Numbered from the stretch's first letter, positions 49,391 through 59,166 are shown. The stretch: DNA of 64,000 nucleotides from Lacinutrix neustonica (GCF_026625145.1 NZ_CP113088.1:372001-436000); one strand, 5' to 3'. Program-made: numbers and translations. Notes: generated from the sequence alone by a model not told the origin.

Positions 49391-50642
49391 ATGAGAAAAA
49401 TACTTAACGTTATCTTTATCGCCACTCTTTTAATTTGCTTTAACTGCATAGAAGAAATAGAATTAGAAACGCAAGATTTTGAAAGTGTTTTAGTCGTGGA
49501 AGGCACGATTACGAACGCGTTTAAATTTCAAGAAATTAAACTGTCACGCACTTACTTACTTGAAGGAAATGAGCAAAAGTTAGAGAATAATGCCAATGTT
49601 CAAATATTAGACAACCAAGGTAATTTATATACTTTTACCCAAAATTTGGAAGGGGTGTATGTGTCTAATATTGAATTTGAAGCAGTGCCTAATATGGGTT
49701 ACACATTAAATATAACGACCAGTAATGGCAAACAATATAAATCTACAGAAACTAAACTCACCCCTATTTCACAAATAGACAGTCTTTATGTAGAATACAA
49801 TGAGGGTGAAGAGAATGAGGTTCAAATATTGGTTGATAGTGATAACGCCCCTAATGGAGCAAAATATTTTAGATACGAATATGAAGAGACCTCCAAGGTC
49901 ATTGTTCCTTATTACAGTAATTTTAATGCTATTGTAACTAATGTTGTTGACAATTTAATCGAATTTGAGTATGAAATTGTATTGGTAGACAAAACAGAGG
50001 AGCAGCGTATTTGTTATACTACAAATTCATCATTTGAAATCATTCAAACGTCTACAACTCAATTTGATAATAATACGGTGAATAGATTCCCAGTAAGAAC
50101 TATTGATAAAGAGAATAGCGTCCTTAGAGAACGATATTCCATATTGGTTAAACAATATTCTCAAAGCCTTGAAGCTTATAATTTTTATAAGATTATTCAT
50201 GATTTGAGTGTTAGTGAGAGTCTACTTTCAGAAAATCAACCAGGATATGTTATTGGAAATCTCATTTCTATAAATGATAACGTTGAAAAAATAGTCGGGT
50301 ATTTTGATGTCGCTTCTGTTTCTTCCGAGAAGACTATATTTTAATTATGCCGATTTAGATATGCCTCAACCTGATTATGCCTATTACTGTGAATATGAAA
50401 CTGATGCTGGTGGTGTGAATAACTATAATAAAAATCATTTAAAACTAGATTACAGATTAGATGGTGGTTCACCTGGAACGCCAAATCATAGACGTGTTTT
50501 GTATAATTTAATGAGATCTGGAGAATATTTTAAGTTTTTAGATGTATCGCTAGATGGCTTTATTTACGAAATTATTAGCCCTGAGTGTGGTAACTGCACC
50601 TGGTTTTCGTCTAATATAAAACCTGATTTTTGGGAAGACTAA
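49391..50642 (+). CDS. DUF4249 lipoprotein, copy A, frame broken once
   Basis: Restored length is 416 residues. Lipoprotein signal MRKILNVIFIATLLICFNCI with Cys followed by EEIELE. The family block FESVLVVEGTITN opens the mature part, and the C-terminus ends CGNCTWFSSNIKPDFWED. DUF4249 proteins are periplasm- or surface-facing lipoproteins encoded next to TonB receptors, and may act as their accessory or ligand-binding partners (inference). The frame breaks at 50325-50329, CCGG read as CCGAG (restores SVSSGRLYFNYADLD). The ATG follows the previous stop by 2 bases. Confidence 0.83.
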
Positions 50643-50644
50643 TT

Positions 50645-51853
50645 ATGAGAAAAATATTTAAAATCATCTTCGTCGCCACTCTTTTTATTTGCTTTACCTG
50701 CATAGAAGAAATAGAATTAGAAACACAAGCTTTTGAAAGCGTTTTGGTAGTTGAAGGAACCATTACCAATGAGTTTAAATTTCAAGAAATTAAACTGTCA
50801 CGAACGTACTTACTTGAAGGAAATGAGCAAAAGTTAGAGAATAATGCCAATGTTCAAATATTAGATAGCCAAGGTAACACATATCATTTCACGCAAAATA
50901 CAGAGGGCAAATATGTGTCCAACATAGAGTTTGAAGCCTCCCAAAACATGAGTTACAAACTGTTTATAACAACGAAAAATGGTAAGCAGTATCAGTCTTT
51001 AGAAACCAATCTTACTCCTATTTCTCAAATAAATAGCCTGTATGCTATATACAGTGATGATCAGGGAGTCCAAATATTTGTCAACAGCGAAAATGATATT
51101 AATGGCGCGCAATATTTTAGATATGAATATGAAGAAACTCACAAAATTGTTGTTCCTTATTATAGCAGCCTGAATGCTATTATATCAAATGTTCAAAACT
51201 TTGGTCAGGAATATGAAATACGACTGGAACCAAAAACAGTAGATCAACGTACTTGTTACACGACAAATGCGTCAATTGGTATTATTCAAACTTCAACAAA
51301 TCAACTTGATAATAATGTTGTTGAAAGGTTCGTCGTAAGAACTCTAGACAAAAGAAATAGCTTGCTTAGAGAAAGATATAGTATATTGGTAAAACAATAT
51401 GTGCAAAGCTTTGAAGCTTACAACTATTACAAAATAATTAAAGAATTAGGAATTAACGAGAGCTTACTTTCTGAGAGTCAGCCGGGATATAATGTGGGTA
51501 ATATAGAATCTATAAATAATAAAAACGAAAAAATTGCTGGATATTTTGAAGTAGCATCTGTTTCCTCTAAAAGATTGTTTTTTAATTATTTTGATGTAGG
51601 TATTCCCCAACCAAAATATCCCTTTGATTGTGAATATAGAACTGACGAAACAGAAGTCCTTAATTTAAATATAAACCATTTAATACTTAAGTATAATTAT
51701 TTAGATCAACGTGCAAAACTTTATGAAAGGTTGTCTTTTGATAATTATAAATATTTGAGTGGTGGATTTGATACCTATAAAATTGTTAGTCCACAATGTG
51801 GTGATTGTACTTCTTTTTCTTCTAACATAAAACCTGAATTTTGGCAAGAATAA
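50645..51853 (+). CDS. DUF4249 lipoprotein, copy B
   Basis: 402 residues, intact. The signal MRKIFKIIFVATLFICFTCI and the next 60 or so residues are nearly identical to copy A, while the middle differs substantially. The ending CGDCTSFSSNIKPEFWQE is again conserved. The junction sequences before copies A and B are the same (TTTTGGGAAGACTAATTATG), which points to a recent tandem duplication or gene conversion at the 5' end. Same operon as the TonB receptor. Confidence 0.85.
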   Translation: MRKIFKIIFVATLFICFTCIEEIELETQAFESVLVVEGTITNEFKFQEIKLSRTYLLEGNEQKLENNANVQILDSQGNTYHFTQNTEGKYVSNIEFEASQNMSYKLFITTKNGKQYQSLETNLTPISQINSLYAIYSDDQGVQIFVNSENDINGAQYFRYEYEETHKIVVPYYSSLNAIISNVQNFGQEYEIRLEPKTVDQRTCYTTNASIGIIQTSTNQLDNNVVERFVVRTLDKRNSLLRERYSILVKQYVQSFEAYNYYKIIKELGINESLLSESQPGYNVGNIESINNKNEKIAGYFEVASVSSKRLFFNYFDVGIPQPKYPFDCEYRTDETEVLNLNINHLILKYNYLDQRAKLYERLSFDNYKYLSGGFDTYKIVSPQCGDCTSFSSNIKPEFWQE

Positions 51854-51855
51854 TT

Positions 51856-53574
51856 ATGAAAAAAACAACAATAATATTATTTGCATTTTTAGTGTCATTT
51901 GTTTCAAATGGCCAAGCAGAGAAATCAACAGTAAACCTTAATGAATTATTATTAATTCCTAACGAATATACAACCCTTCACACAACTACTGATTTTGCCT
52001 TGGTGGGAGAATATTTATATTATAAGTTATTCGTTTTTAGTGAAAATAAGCCGAGCGCTATAAGTAAAGTAGGCTATGTCGAGCTAATCGATTCAGATAA
52101 TAATCTTATCATAAAACAAACTTTGGCTATAAAAAATCATAGTGCCAATCATCACATTTTTATACCTTCACAATTAAGAACTGGAAATTATAAGTTAATA
52201 GCTTATACCAATTGGTCAAAAAATAATTCTATAAAAGGTGGATATGTGAAAGATATTAATATTATTAATCCCTTTTCTTCAGTTAATCAAACCCTTAGTG
52301 AGAGCGCGGAAACCATTGCAATAACAAAAGCAAATACGCTAAATCTAGAACAACACGATAACGGAAATATTACCCTAAATATTTCAAAAAAAAATTACAC
52401 AAACAGAGAGGCTTTAGCTGTAGATGTTTTAGTAAATGATAAAATAAAAAACGGCAACTATAGTCTTTCTATTAAGAAATTAGATTCGGTTTCTGTTGAA
52501 TATAAAACTTCTCAAAATTATACAACATTAGACACCTCTAATATTGTATTTTTCCCTGAAATGAGAGGTAAATTATTGGTGGGTAAAATAACCAATACAA
52601 CCCAACCATTAGATATCGAAAATAAAAATATAGCCCTTTCCATTGTAAGCAAAAATCCTATTTTTAAAATGTCGAAAACCAATGCTCAAGGACAATTTTT
52701 TTTCAATATTGATCATTTGTTAACATATGAAGAAATGACGATACAACTTGTTGAAGATAATAATGATGATTTTAAAATAGAATTAATTGAACCTAAAAAG
52801 ACTAATTACAAAGCGCTTACATTTAAAAATTTAGGTATCAGTAAGGATTTAAAAAGAATTATAGAGCAACGCAGCATAAAATCTCAAATTGAAAATGCCT
52901 ATTTTGAAAATAAACAAGATAGCATTATGAAGACGATAGAAAGAGATCCCTTTTATTATAATACCGCAAAAAAATATGTGCTTGATGACTATACACGATT
53001 TAAAACGGTTAGAGAAACATTTATAGAAGTCATTCCCGAAGCTGGTCTGCGAAAAGAGGGGGATGATTACCAAATAATAGTGCATGCCGATAATGCTTCA
53101 AGAGAAAATAATAGTATTACAAATTTGAAACCTCTGATTGTTGTAGATGGAATGATTGTACAAAACAACAACGATTTGATTGACTTCAATCCAAAAAAAA
53201 TCGAATCTATTAGCATAGTACAAGGGGACTATGTTTATGGTGCAAACTTATATCAAGGTGTCATAGGGGTCACGACCTTCTTACAGGACTTTAAAACGTC
53301 CATCAATGGTGAGTTCATTATAAATACAAATATAACTATCTCAGAAAGTAATAAAATGAATTATCAGCCGCAGTATCAAAACCAGGAACAATATAAACAC
53401 ATACCGGATTATAGAAATCAATTACTTTGGATTCCTAATATCACACTTAATAGCAAAAATGAGACTTTTAAAACCTATACCTCAGATGATCATGGAACCT
53501 ATGAAATTAGGTTTGAAGGTTATACCAAGGATGGAGAATATGTTCTTTCTAATACTTATTTTGAAGTTAAGTAA
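51856..53574 (+). CDS. Secreted MG2/TonB-plug-like protein, unknown function
   Basis: 572 residues, intact. Signal peptide MKKTTIILFAFLVSFVSNGQ. Residues 35-140 (VGEYLYYKLFVFSENKPSAI...LRTGNYKLIAYTNW) look like a macroglobulin MG2-type domain. A later segment, VVDGMIVQNNNDLIDFNPKKIESISIVQG with GANLYQGVIGVTTF near 430-470, resembles a TonB receptor plug without its barrel. Proteins of this combination are known in Bacteroidota as partners of TonB/DUF4249 loci. It closes the operon. A role in binding a protein or large ligand at the surface is inference. Confidence 0.65.
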   Translation: MKKTTIILFAFLVSFVSNGQAEKSTVNLNELLLIPNEYTTLHTTTDFALVGEYLYYKLFVFSENKPSAISKVGYVELIDSDNNLIIKQTLAIKNHSANHHIFIPSQLRTGNYKLIAYTNWSKNNSIKGGYVKDINIINPFSSVNQTLSESAETIAITKANTLNLEQHDNGNITLNISKKNYTNREALAVDVLVNDKIKNGNYSLSIKKLDSVSVEYKTSQNYTTLDTSNIVFFPEMRGKLLVGKITNTTQPLDIENKNIALSIVSKNPIFKMSKTNAQGQFFFNIDHLLTYEEMTIQLVEDNNDDFKIELIEPKKTNYKALTFKNLGISKDLKRIIEQRSIKSQIENAYFENKQDSIMKTIERDPFYYNTAKKYVLDDYTRFKTVRETFIEVIPEAGLRKEGDDYQIIVHADNASRENNSITNLKPLIVVDGMIVQNNNDLIDFNPKKIESISIVQGDYVYGANLYQGVIGVTTFLQDFKTSINGEFIINTNITISESNKMNYQPQYQNQEQYKHIPDYRNQLLWIPNITLNSKNETFKTYTSDDHGTYEIRFEGYTKDGEYVLSNTYFEVK

Positions 53575-53578
53575 AACG

Positions 53579-54079
53579 CTATAAGGGGTATAAGAAAGAT
53601 TCTACCAATTTATACTTCAAGTCGCCTTTTTCGTCAATTTCATAGGTTATAAAAAGCTCGCCTTCAAATTGGCCGTCTGTAAAATCGGCAATAATCCATT
53701 TGTGATTTAAAATACGTACAATATTAATTTGCATTCTATTGCCTTCACTAGACCCATAAGGTATTAATGGATGCTCGTCTCCATCAAATTCATTTTGGGT
53801 ATATAACCCGTCTTGAATGGCTGGAAGCAGCTTTGACATGTCATATCCTTTATCAGCAAAATAGAAATAAGATTTCTCATTACTATCAAAATTAAAATAA
53901 GACAAATCTGTAATCTCTTGATTCAATTGAAGTATAGAATCTTGATATTTTTTAATCTGTATTTCTGTATTAGCAACCTTTTTATTACTGTCGTCAAAAA
54001 TTTTCTTCGAATTCATATACTGAAAGATTAACAGCAATAAAGAAAAAATAAATAGATACATAAATATGCGATTCTTCAT
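53579..54079 (-). CDS. Membrane-anchored hypothetical protein
   Basis: 166 residues. One N-terminal membrane anchor (IFMYLFIFSLLLLIFQYM), a short coiled coil (about 30-58, NTEIQIKKYQDSILQLNQEI), then a globular domain with GYDMSKLLPAIQDGLY and WIIADFTDGQFEGELFITYE. The family was not recognised. It is convergent with the operon before it and follows the MBL hydrolase gene on the same strand by 14 bases, so the two are probably co-transcribed. The frame is intact. Confidence 0.65.
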   Translation of the reverse strand: MKNRIFMYLFIFSLLLLIFQYMNSKKIFDDSNKKVANTEIQIKKYQDSILQLNQEITDLSYFNFDSNEKSYFYFADKGYDMSKLLPAIQDGLYTQNEFDGDEHPLIPYGSSEGNRMQINIVRILNHKWIIADFTDGQFEGELFITYEIDEKGDLKYKLVESFLYPL

Positions 54080-54093
54080 AAGTATAATATTTT

Positions 54094-54869
54094 TTAAGAT
54101 TTAGTAATTGGAATATAAATAGTTAATTCGTCGTAAGCTAAAAACACGTTTTTTGGTAATTTCTGTTGTACTTCGTCATGAAACCCTAATTGATGGCTAA
54201 TGTGTGTTAAATAAGCACGCTTAGGTTTAAGTCTGTCAATCAGAGCAAGTGCTTCTTCAAGATTTAAATGCGATAGGTGTGGCTCTTCTCTCAAGGCATT
54301 TAATACTAGCACGTCCAAATGTTTTAGTTTATCTAATTCAGAGTCGGGAATAGTCTTCATGTCTGTGAGGTAAGCAAAATTTTCAAATCTAAATCCAAAA
54401 ACCTGTAATTTATGATGAAACCCTTCAATAGGAATCACTTCTATATCCTTAAGTTTAAAAGCTTCATTTTTAATACTATGCGAACGCACACTTGGTGCTC
54501 CAGGATATTTATTTTCAGTAGTAAAAATATAGTCGAATCGCTTTCGTAACTCGCCTAAGACACGACGGTGTGCATAAATGTCAATATCACCTTGTTTAAA
54601 AAAAAATGGTCTAATATCATCAAGTCCAGCGGTATGATCGGCATGCTCATGTGTAAATAAAACACCATCCAATTTTGTGCAATTAGCTCGTAGCATTTGT
54701 TGCCTAAAATCCGCCCACAATCAATAACAAAAGTATATTTCTTCCACTCCACTAAAACAGAAACACGCAACCGTTTATCCTTTGGATTGTCACTTAAACA
54801 AACAGGGTGTGTACTCCCAATAACTGGAATACCCTGTGACGTTCCTGTTCCTAAAAAAGTGATTTTCAA
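54094..54869 (-). CDS. MBL-fold metal-dependent hydrolase (PhnP-like), frame broken once
   Basis: Restored length is 258 residues. It begins MKITFLGTGTSQGIPVIGST, the PhnP/ElaC-like opening. The metal motif LFTHEHADHTAGLDDIRPFF (HxHxDH) and a later LTHISHQLGFH supply the ligands. The reaction is probably phosphodiesterase-type, substrate unknown. The frame breaks at 54711-54713 on the minus-strand gene (GGGCGGATTTT). One C (CCGG) restores VIDCGPDFRQQMLRA. Confidence 0.83.
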
Positions 54870-54905
54870 TAGAGAAATTGTTTCTCACAAAAATAAGTTA
54901 TTTTT

Positions 54906-54935
54906 TTTGTTTGCTATACTTATTTGATACCTTTG
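54906..54935 (+). promoter_or_regulatory. Promoter of the 483-aa conserved gene
   Basis: TTTG at 54906-54909, an 18-base spacer, then TACCTTTG at 54928-54935, with the ATG 29 bases on. This is the best full -33/-7 match on the plus strand in the window. Confidence 0.7.
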
Positions 54936-54964
54936 TACGTAACACAAATCGTTGCCTATTTATT

Positions 54965-56415
54965 ATGGAAATCACACTAAGAGGAGATAAAGATATAGAA
55001 ACTATTCCGTCGTTAAAAGATAAAGCATTACGCATAAATCTTAACGAAAATATTTACGGGACATTTTCTGAAATAGGTGCTGGGCAAGAAACTGTACGTC
55101 AGTTTTTTAGGGCAGGCGGTGGTTCCGGAACCATAGCAAAAGCGATGTCGGCATACGATAAAGATTTTAGCGATGCCATTTATGGGATTGAAAATGATAA
55201 ACGTTACGTGACTGAAGCCCGCTTGCGTAAAATGCTGGATCATGAAATAAATTTAATTGAGCAGCGTATAACACGCGATAAGCATCCACATAAAATGTTT
55301 TTTAGCTACGCCAACACGGTAGCAACTATCGATTTTGCTAAAAAATACAAAGGACATGGATGGGTAGGTATAAAATATCAAGTGGATCCGGAACAGGATT
55401 ACAACGAGATTGTATTGCATATTCGTTTTAAAGAAAATGATGCCCGCTTACAACAAGAGACTTTAGGTAAATTGGGGACAAACCTTATTTATGGTGCGTT
55501 TTATAAGTACAATACGCCAAGAAAACTATTGCGCTATTTATATGATCATTTAGATAAAGATCAATTAGAAATTGATACGATAAACTTCTCCGGCCCCGTA
55601 TTTTCTGAAGTGGATAACCGTTTAATGAGTTTACAACTGGTAAAAAACGGCATGACAGATGCCGTAATGTTTGCACCAGATGGAAACAACGTACTGCCAG
55701 CTAGAGTCCTCTACAAAAGAAACATATTAGCATTACGCGGAAGTTTTAGACCTGTAACGAAAGTAAATATGGACATGTATGAGAAATCTTTAGACATGTT
55801 TTTGAAAGAAAATAAAGTAGACGAAGACCAAACGCAGGTTATTTTTGAAATTACACTATCTAATCTTCGTGCAGAGGGAGAAATCGATGAGCAAGATTTT
55901 ATGGATAGAGCGAAACTGCTGTGTTCACTCGGGCAAACGGTTTTAATTTCAAATTTCCAAGAATACTACAAATTAGTAGAATATTTTTCACAATACACAA
56001 AAGCCAGGATGGGCTTAGCCATGGGGGTTAATAATTTAGTAGATATTTTTGATGAGAAATATTATCGCCATTTAAGTGGTGGTATTTTAGAAGCCTTTGG
56101 TAAATTGTTTTTTAAAGATTTACGAGTGTATCTCTACCCTATGGAAAATGAAGATGGTACATTAACCACTAGCGATAATTTAAAAGTGCACCCTAGAATG
56201 AAAGAATTGTATAAATTCTTTAAGTATAATGGAAAAGTAGTTGATATTACAGACTATGATCCAACGACACTCAATGTCTTCTCTCGTAAAGTATTAAGTA
56301 TGATCGCTTCGGTGAAGAAGGTTGGCAAAGTATGTTACCAAAAGGCGTTTCTAGTTTAATAATGGAAAAAAGTTTGTTCGGATGCGAAACGGAAGAAGCG
56401 CATAATCGCGAATAA
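54965..56415 (+). CDS. Conserved 483-aa cytosolic protein of unknown function, frame broken near the end
   Basis: Restored length is 483 residues from the ATG at 54965 (MEITLRGDKDIETIPSLKDK). Very strongly conserved blocks, to my knowledge nearly unchanged among Bacteroidota: LNENIYGTFSEIGAGQETVR, FFRAGGGSGTIAKAMSAYDK, HGWVGIKYQ, ILALRGSFRPVTKVNMDMY and NFQEYYKLVEYFSQYTKARM. No signal peptide or membrane segment. Databases label such proteins inconsistently and I do not assign a function. The frame breaks at 56319-56322, TCCGGT read as TCGGT. Repair gives MIASGEEGWQSMLPKGVSSL and a stop at 56413-56415. Confidence 0.78.
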
Positions 56416-56555
56416 GTCATATCAATTATATTGTATAATATATCGATTACAGATAATTATCTCGGCTATCTATATTCATTTGAAATGATTAAATATGTCT
56501 ACTTATGGATGGATAGATTCATTTATTTTGTATCAAAACAGGCCTATAAAATAAG

Positions 56556-57671
56556 ATGAATAAAACAGTAGATCAAACCAAGCAGAGTAAGCCTAGAAAC
56601 TTCTTATCACGGCATAAAAAATATATGCCTATCCTTTTTTTTATCGCAGGTTTTATTTTCGACACGCTCACGCTTGGGCGCATCGATAGGTTGTATGATA
56701 TGGTGGTATTGTGCCTTCACATGACCGCGCTTACTGCTTCCTTATATCTCTATAATCTAGTCGATGATGGGGCTTGGGAAAACACAATTCTTGGCCGTTT
56801 TGAAGCGTATTTGCCTTTGGCTATTCAGTTTTTCTTCGGAGGCCTTTCGAGTGCTTATGTTATTTATTTTTCTAGAAGTGTTTCGTTATCTAAGACCTTA
56901 GCCTTTTTTATTATTTTGGTCGCGCTACTTGTCGCTAATGAGTTTTTAAAGAAAAGAATCTCTAATAAATACCTACAGTTTAGTATATACTTTTTTATAA
57001 GCTTTACATTCTTTGCCTTCATGGTACCTGTATTAATAAAGGAGATGAGTACTGCTATTTTTCTTTTTTCAGGAGTTATTAGCTTCATTTGCACATTATT
57101 GCTCATTATTAGTATTTACTATATAAGTCCTAGTACACGGATTGAAATACACTTAGGTAAACTCATTGGTATTATATTCGCCATCTATATTTCTATAAAC
57201 ACCTTTTATTTATTTAATCTTATTCCTCCCGTCCCTTTGGCTATGGACACTGGTCTCGTGGCCCATAATATTGAAATGAATGGTAATAATTATGTGGTGA
57301 CTTACGAAAAGGATGAATGGTATATATTTTGGAGAAGTCACCGATTACAATTTGTGCACCATCCTGATGAAAATGTATATGTTTTTTCATCGATTTTTGC
57401 ACCAACAGATTTATCAAAAAAAATATATCACCGCTGGAATTGGTACAACCCTAAGAGTAAACAGTGGGACATTGTGGAAGACATAGGTTATAATATTACT
57501 GGAGGAAGAGATGGTGGATTCCGTGGTTATACTTTTAAAAGCAACATCAAGTCTGGTTCTTGGAAGGTAGAAGTCATCACAGAAGAAGAATTGGTGCTTG
57601 GCGTTATAGATTTTGAGCTTATTGCCAACGCTTCTTCCGGACCTAGAAAGTTGGTTCAAAAAGAATTCTAA
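56556..57671 (+). CDS. DUF2914 membrane protein
   Basis: 371 residues, intact. Seven or eight hydrophobic segments fill residues 25-230. The soluble C-terminal part (about 235-371) is a DUF2914 domain with FAPTDLSKKIYHRWNWYNPK, GGRDGGFRGYTFKS and WKVEVITEEELVLG. The domain looks like a beta-sandwich that may bind a ligand outside the membrane. Function unknown. It is monocistronic, 140 bases from the preceding gene. Confidence 0.8.
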   Translation: MNKTVDQTKQSKPRNFLSRHKKYMPILFFIAGFIFDTLTLGRIDRLYDMVVLCLHMTALTASLYLYNLVDDGAWENTILGRFEAYLPLAIQFFFGGLSSAYVIYFSRSVSLSKTLAFFIILVALLVANEFLKKRISNKYLQFSIYFFISFTFFAFMVPVLIKEMSTAIFLFSGVISFICTLLLIISIYYISPSTRIEIHLGKLIGIIFAIYISINTFYLFNLIPPVPLAMDTGLVAHNIEMNGNNYVVTYEKDEWYIFWRSHRLQFVHHPDENVYVFSSIFAPTDLSKKIYHRWNWYNPKSKQWDIVEDIGYNITGGRDGGFRGYTFKSNIKSGSWKVEVITEEELVLGVIDFELIANASSGPRKLVQKEF

Positions 57672-57737
57672 ACCAAAAGGCTCTTTGACCTGTGTGATGC
57701 ACTAGTTAACTTAATGGAAAAGATTGAGGTAAAACGA

Positions 57738-58196
57738 CTATAACAAATCTAATATTTGAGCCGCATGGTCTTTGGTTTTTACTTTATCGATGACATGAGT
57801 AACTACCCCATTTTCATCAATTAAAAACGTTTTACGGTGAATTCCATCATACGTTCTTCCCATAAACTTCTTTTCTCCCCATACACCAAAGGCTTCAATA
57901 ACGTCTTTATTGGTGTCTGCTAATAAGGGAAAAGGGAAATGAAACTTATTTTTAAAGTTAGACTGTTTTTTTTCAGTATCGGCACTAACGCCCAAAATAG
58001 AATACCCTTGGTCTTGTAACGTTTTATAATTATCACTTAAATTACATGCCTCTGCTGTGCAACCAGGAGTGTTGGCCTTAGGATAAAAGAAAACTATTAA
58101 TTTCTTCCCCTTATAATCACTCAAAGATATCGCATGACCATCCTGATCATTAACTGTAAAATTTGGTACTTTATCGCCTTGTTTTAGTGTATTCAT
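57738..58196 (-). CDS. bcp: Thioredoxin-dependent peroxiredoxin (BCP/PrxQ)
   Basis: 152 residues from the ATG at 58196 (MNTLKQGDKVPNFTVNDQDG). The active site FFYPKANTPGCTAEACNLSD carries the peroxidatic Cys and a second Cys five residues later, the PrxQ arrangement. The conserved Arg lies in DGIHRKTFLID. It reduces hydrogen and organic peroxides with thioredoxin. An upstream in-frame ATG seven codons earlier is less likely. A TATTTTTG -7 box on the minus strand (58228-58235) precedes it, divergent from nth. Confidence 0.92.
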   Translation of the reverse strand: MNTLKQGDKVPNFTVNDQDGHAISLSDYKGKKLIVFFYPKANTPGCTAEACNLSDNYKTLQDQGYSILGVSADTEKKQSNFKNKFHFPFPLLADTNKDVIEAFGVWGEKKFMGRTYDGIHRKTFLIDENGVVTHVIDKVKTKDHAAQILDLL

Positions 58197-58227
58197 AATT
58201 GTAATTTTGAAATTCATTCGTATCGCT

Positions 58228-58235
58228 CAAAAATA
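58228..58235 (-). promoter_or_regulatory. -7 box of bcp
   Basis: The minus strand reads TATTTTTG, an exact TAnnTTTG match, 31 bases upstream of the bcp start and inside the 45-base gap to nth. Confidence 0.5.
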
Positions 58236-58241
58236 CAACTA

Positions 58242-58898
58242 ATGACCAAACAAGAAAAGGTAGACTTTGTTATAAATACGTTAAATACCCTATATCCACA
58301 AATTCCTATTCCATTAGACCACAAAGATCCTTACACCCTATTGATTGCGGTTTTACTGTCTGCGCAATGCACAGATGTCCGGGTGAACAAGATCACCCCT
58401 TTGTTATTTGCACAAGCAGATACCCCTTATGATATGATTAAAATGAGTGTTGAAGAAATTAAAGACATCATCAGGCCTTGCGGGCTATCCCCAATGAAAA
58501 GTAAAGGGATTCACGGGCTATCGCATATTTTAATAGAAAAGCATGAGGGCCTTGTTCCCCAAAGTTTTGAAGCATTAGAAGCCTTACCTGCCGTAGGACA
58601 TAAAACAGCCAGTGTTGTAATGTCACAAGCGTTTGGTGTCCCCGCATTTCCAGTAGATACTCATATTCACAGACTCATGTATCGCTGGAATTTAACCAAT
58701 GGTAAAAACGTGACACAAACTGAAAAGGATGCGAAGCGTTTATTTCGAGAAAACACATGGAATGATTTACACCTTCAAATGATATGGTATGGCAGAGAGT
58801 ATTCTCCAGCCCGTGGATGGGATTTAAATAAAGATATCATAACAAAGACCATTGGAAGAGCTTCTGTTTTAAGAGACTATGAAAAAGTTAAAAAATAA
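58242..58898 (+). CDS. nth: Endonuclease III-like DNA glycosylase without Fe-S cysteines
   Basis: 218 residues. The helix-hairpin-helix motif EALPAVGHKTASVVMSQAFG has the catalytic Lys, and the catalytic Asp lies in PAFPVDTHIHRL. An early block, LIAVLLSAQCTDVRVNK, is also typical. In E. coli Nth the protein ends with a C-x6-C-x2-C-x5-C cluster. Here the corresponding region reads IWYGREYSPARGWDLNKDII and has no cysteines, so the [4Fe-4S] cluster is absent. I believe this form is common in Bacteroidota. It excises oxidised pyrimidines and cuts at AP sites. The frame is intact. Confidence 0.9.
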   Translation: MTKQEKVDFVINTLNTLYPQIPIPLDHKDPYTLLIAVLLSAQCTDVRVNKITPLLFAQADTPYDMIKMSVEEIKDIIRPCGLSPMKSKGIHGLSHILIEKHEGLVPQSFEALEALPAVGHKTASVVMSQAFGVPAFPVDTHIHRLMYRWNLTNGKNVTQTEKDAKRLFRENTWNDLHLQMIWYGREYSPARGWDLNKDIITKTIGRASVLRDYEKVKK

Positions 58899-58930
58899 TT
58901 TTCAACCTACCCCTCTAGAAAAAAATAATA

Positions 58931-58962
58931 AAAAAATCCTGATTTAAAAAATCAGGATTTTT
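58931..58962. terminator. Terminator between nth and the sigma-factor operon
   Basis: AAAATCCTGATTT pairs with AAATCAGGATTTT around a short A-rich loop, with T-runs on both strands. It ends nth on the plus strand and the 47-aa ORF on the minus strand. Confidence 0.9.
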
Positions 58963-58965
58963 AGT

Positions 58966-59109
58966 CTAATTCAAGAGTGCTTCAAACTCCATGTTTTTAT
59001 AATTTATAACACTTAAAGCCTTGGAGTAATTAAGAATAAAACGTATTGTCTCATCTTTTGGGTTCAATTTTTTGTCTTTTTTAGGATTTTGAGAGTAAAG
59101 TTTTGCCAT
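58966..59109 (-). CDS. 47-aa conserved-looking small protein downstream of the ECF sigma gene
   Basis: ATG at 59109, TAG at 58968-58966. The peptide begins MAKLYSQNPKKDKKLNPKDE and continues TIRFILNYSKALSVINYKNM. It is charged in the first half and amphipathic in the second. It follows the sigma gene by 57 bases on the same strand and ends just before a strong terminator, so it is probably the second gene of that transcript. To my knowledge similarly sized proteins occur beside this sigma gene in other flavobacteria. Function unknown. Confidence 0.65.
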   Translation of the reverse strand: MAKLYSQNPKKDKKLNPKDETIRFILNYSKALSVINYKNMEFEALLN

Positions 59110-59166
59110 TTATTTGCTTTTTGTTTCAAATTAATAACGTGACTTTTTCTCTTATATTGTATATTT

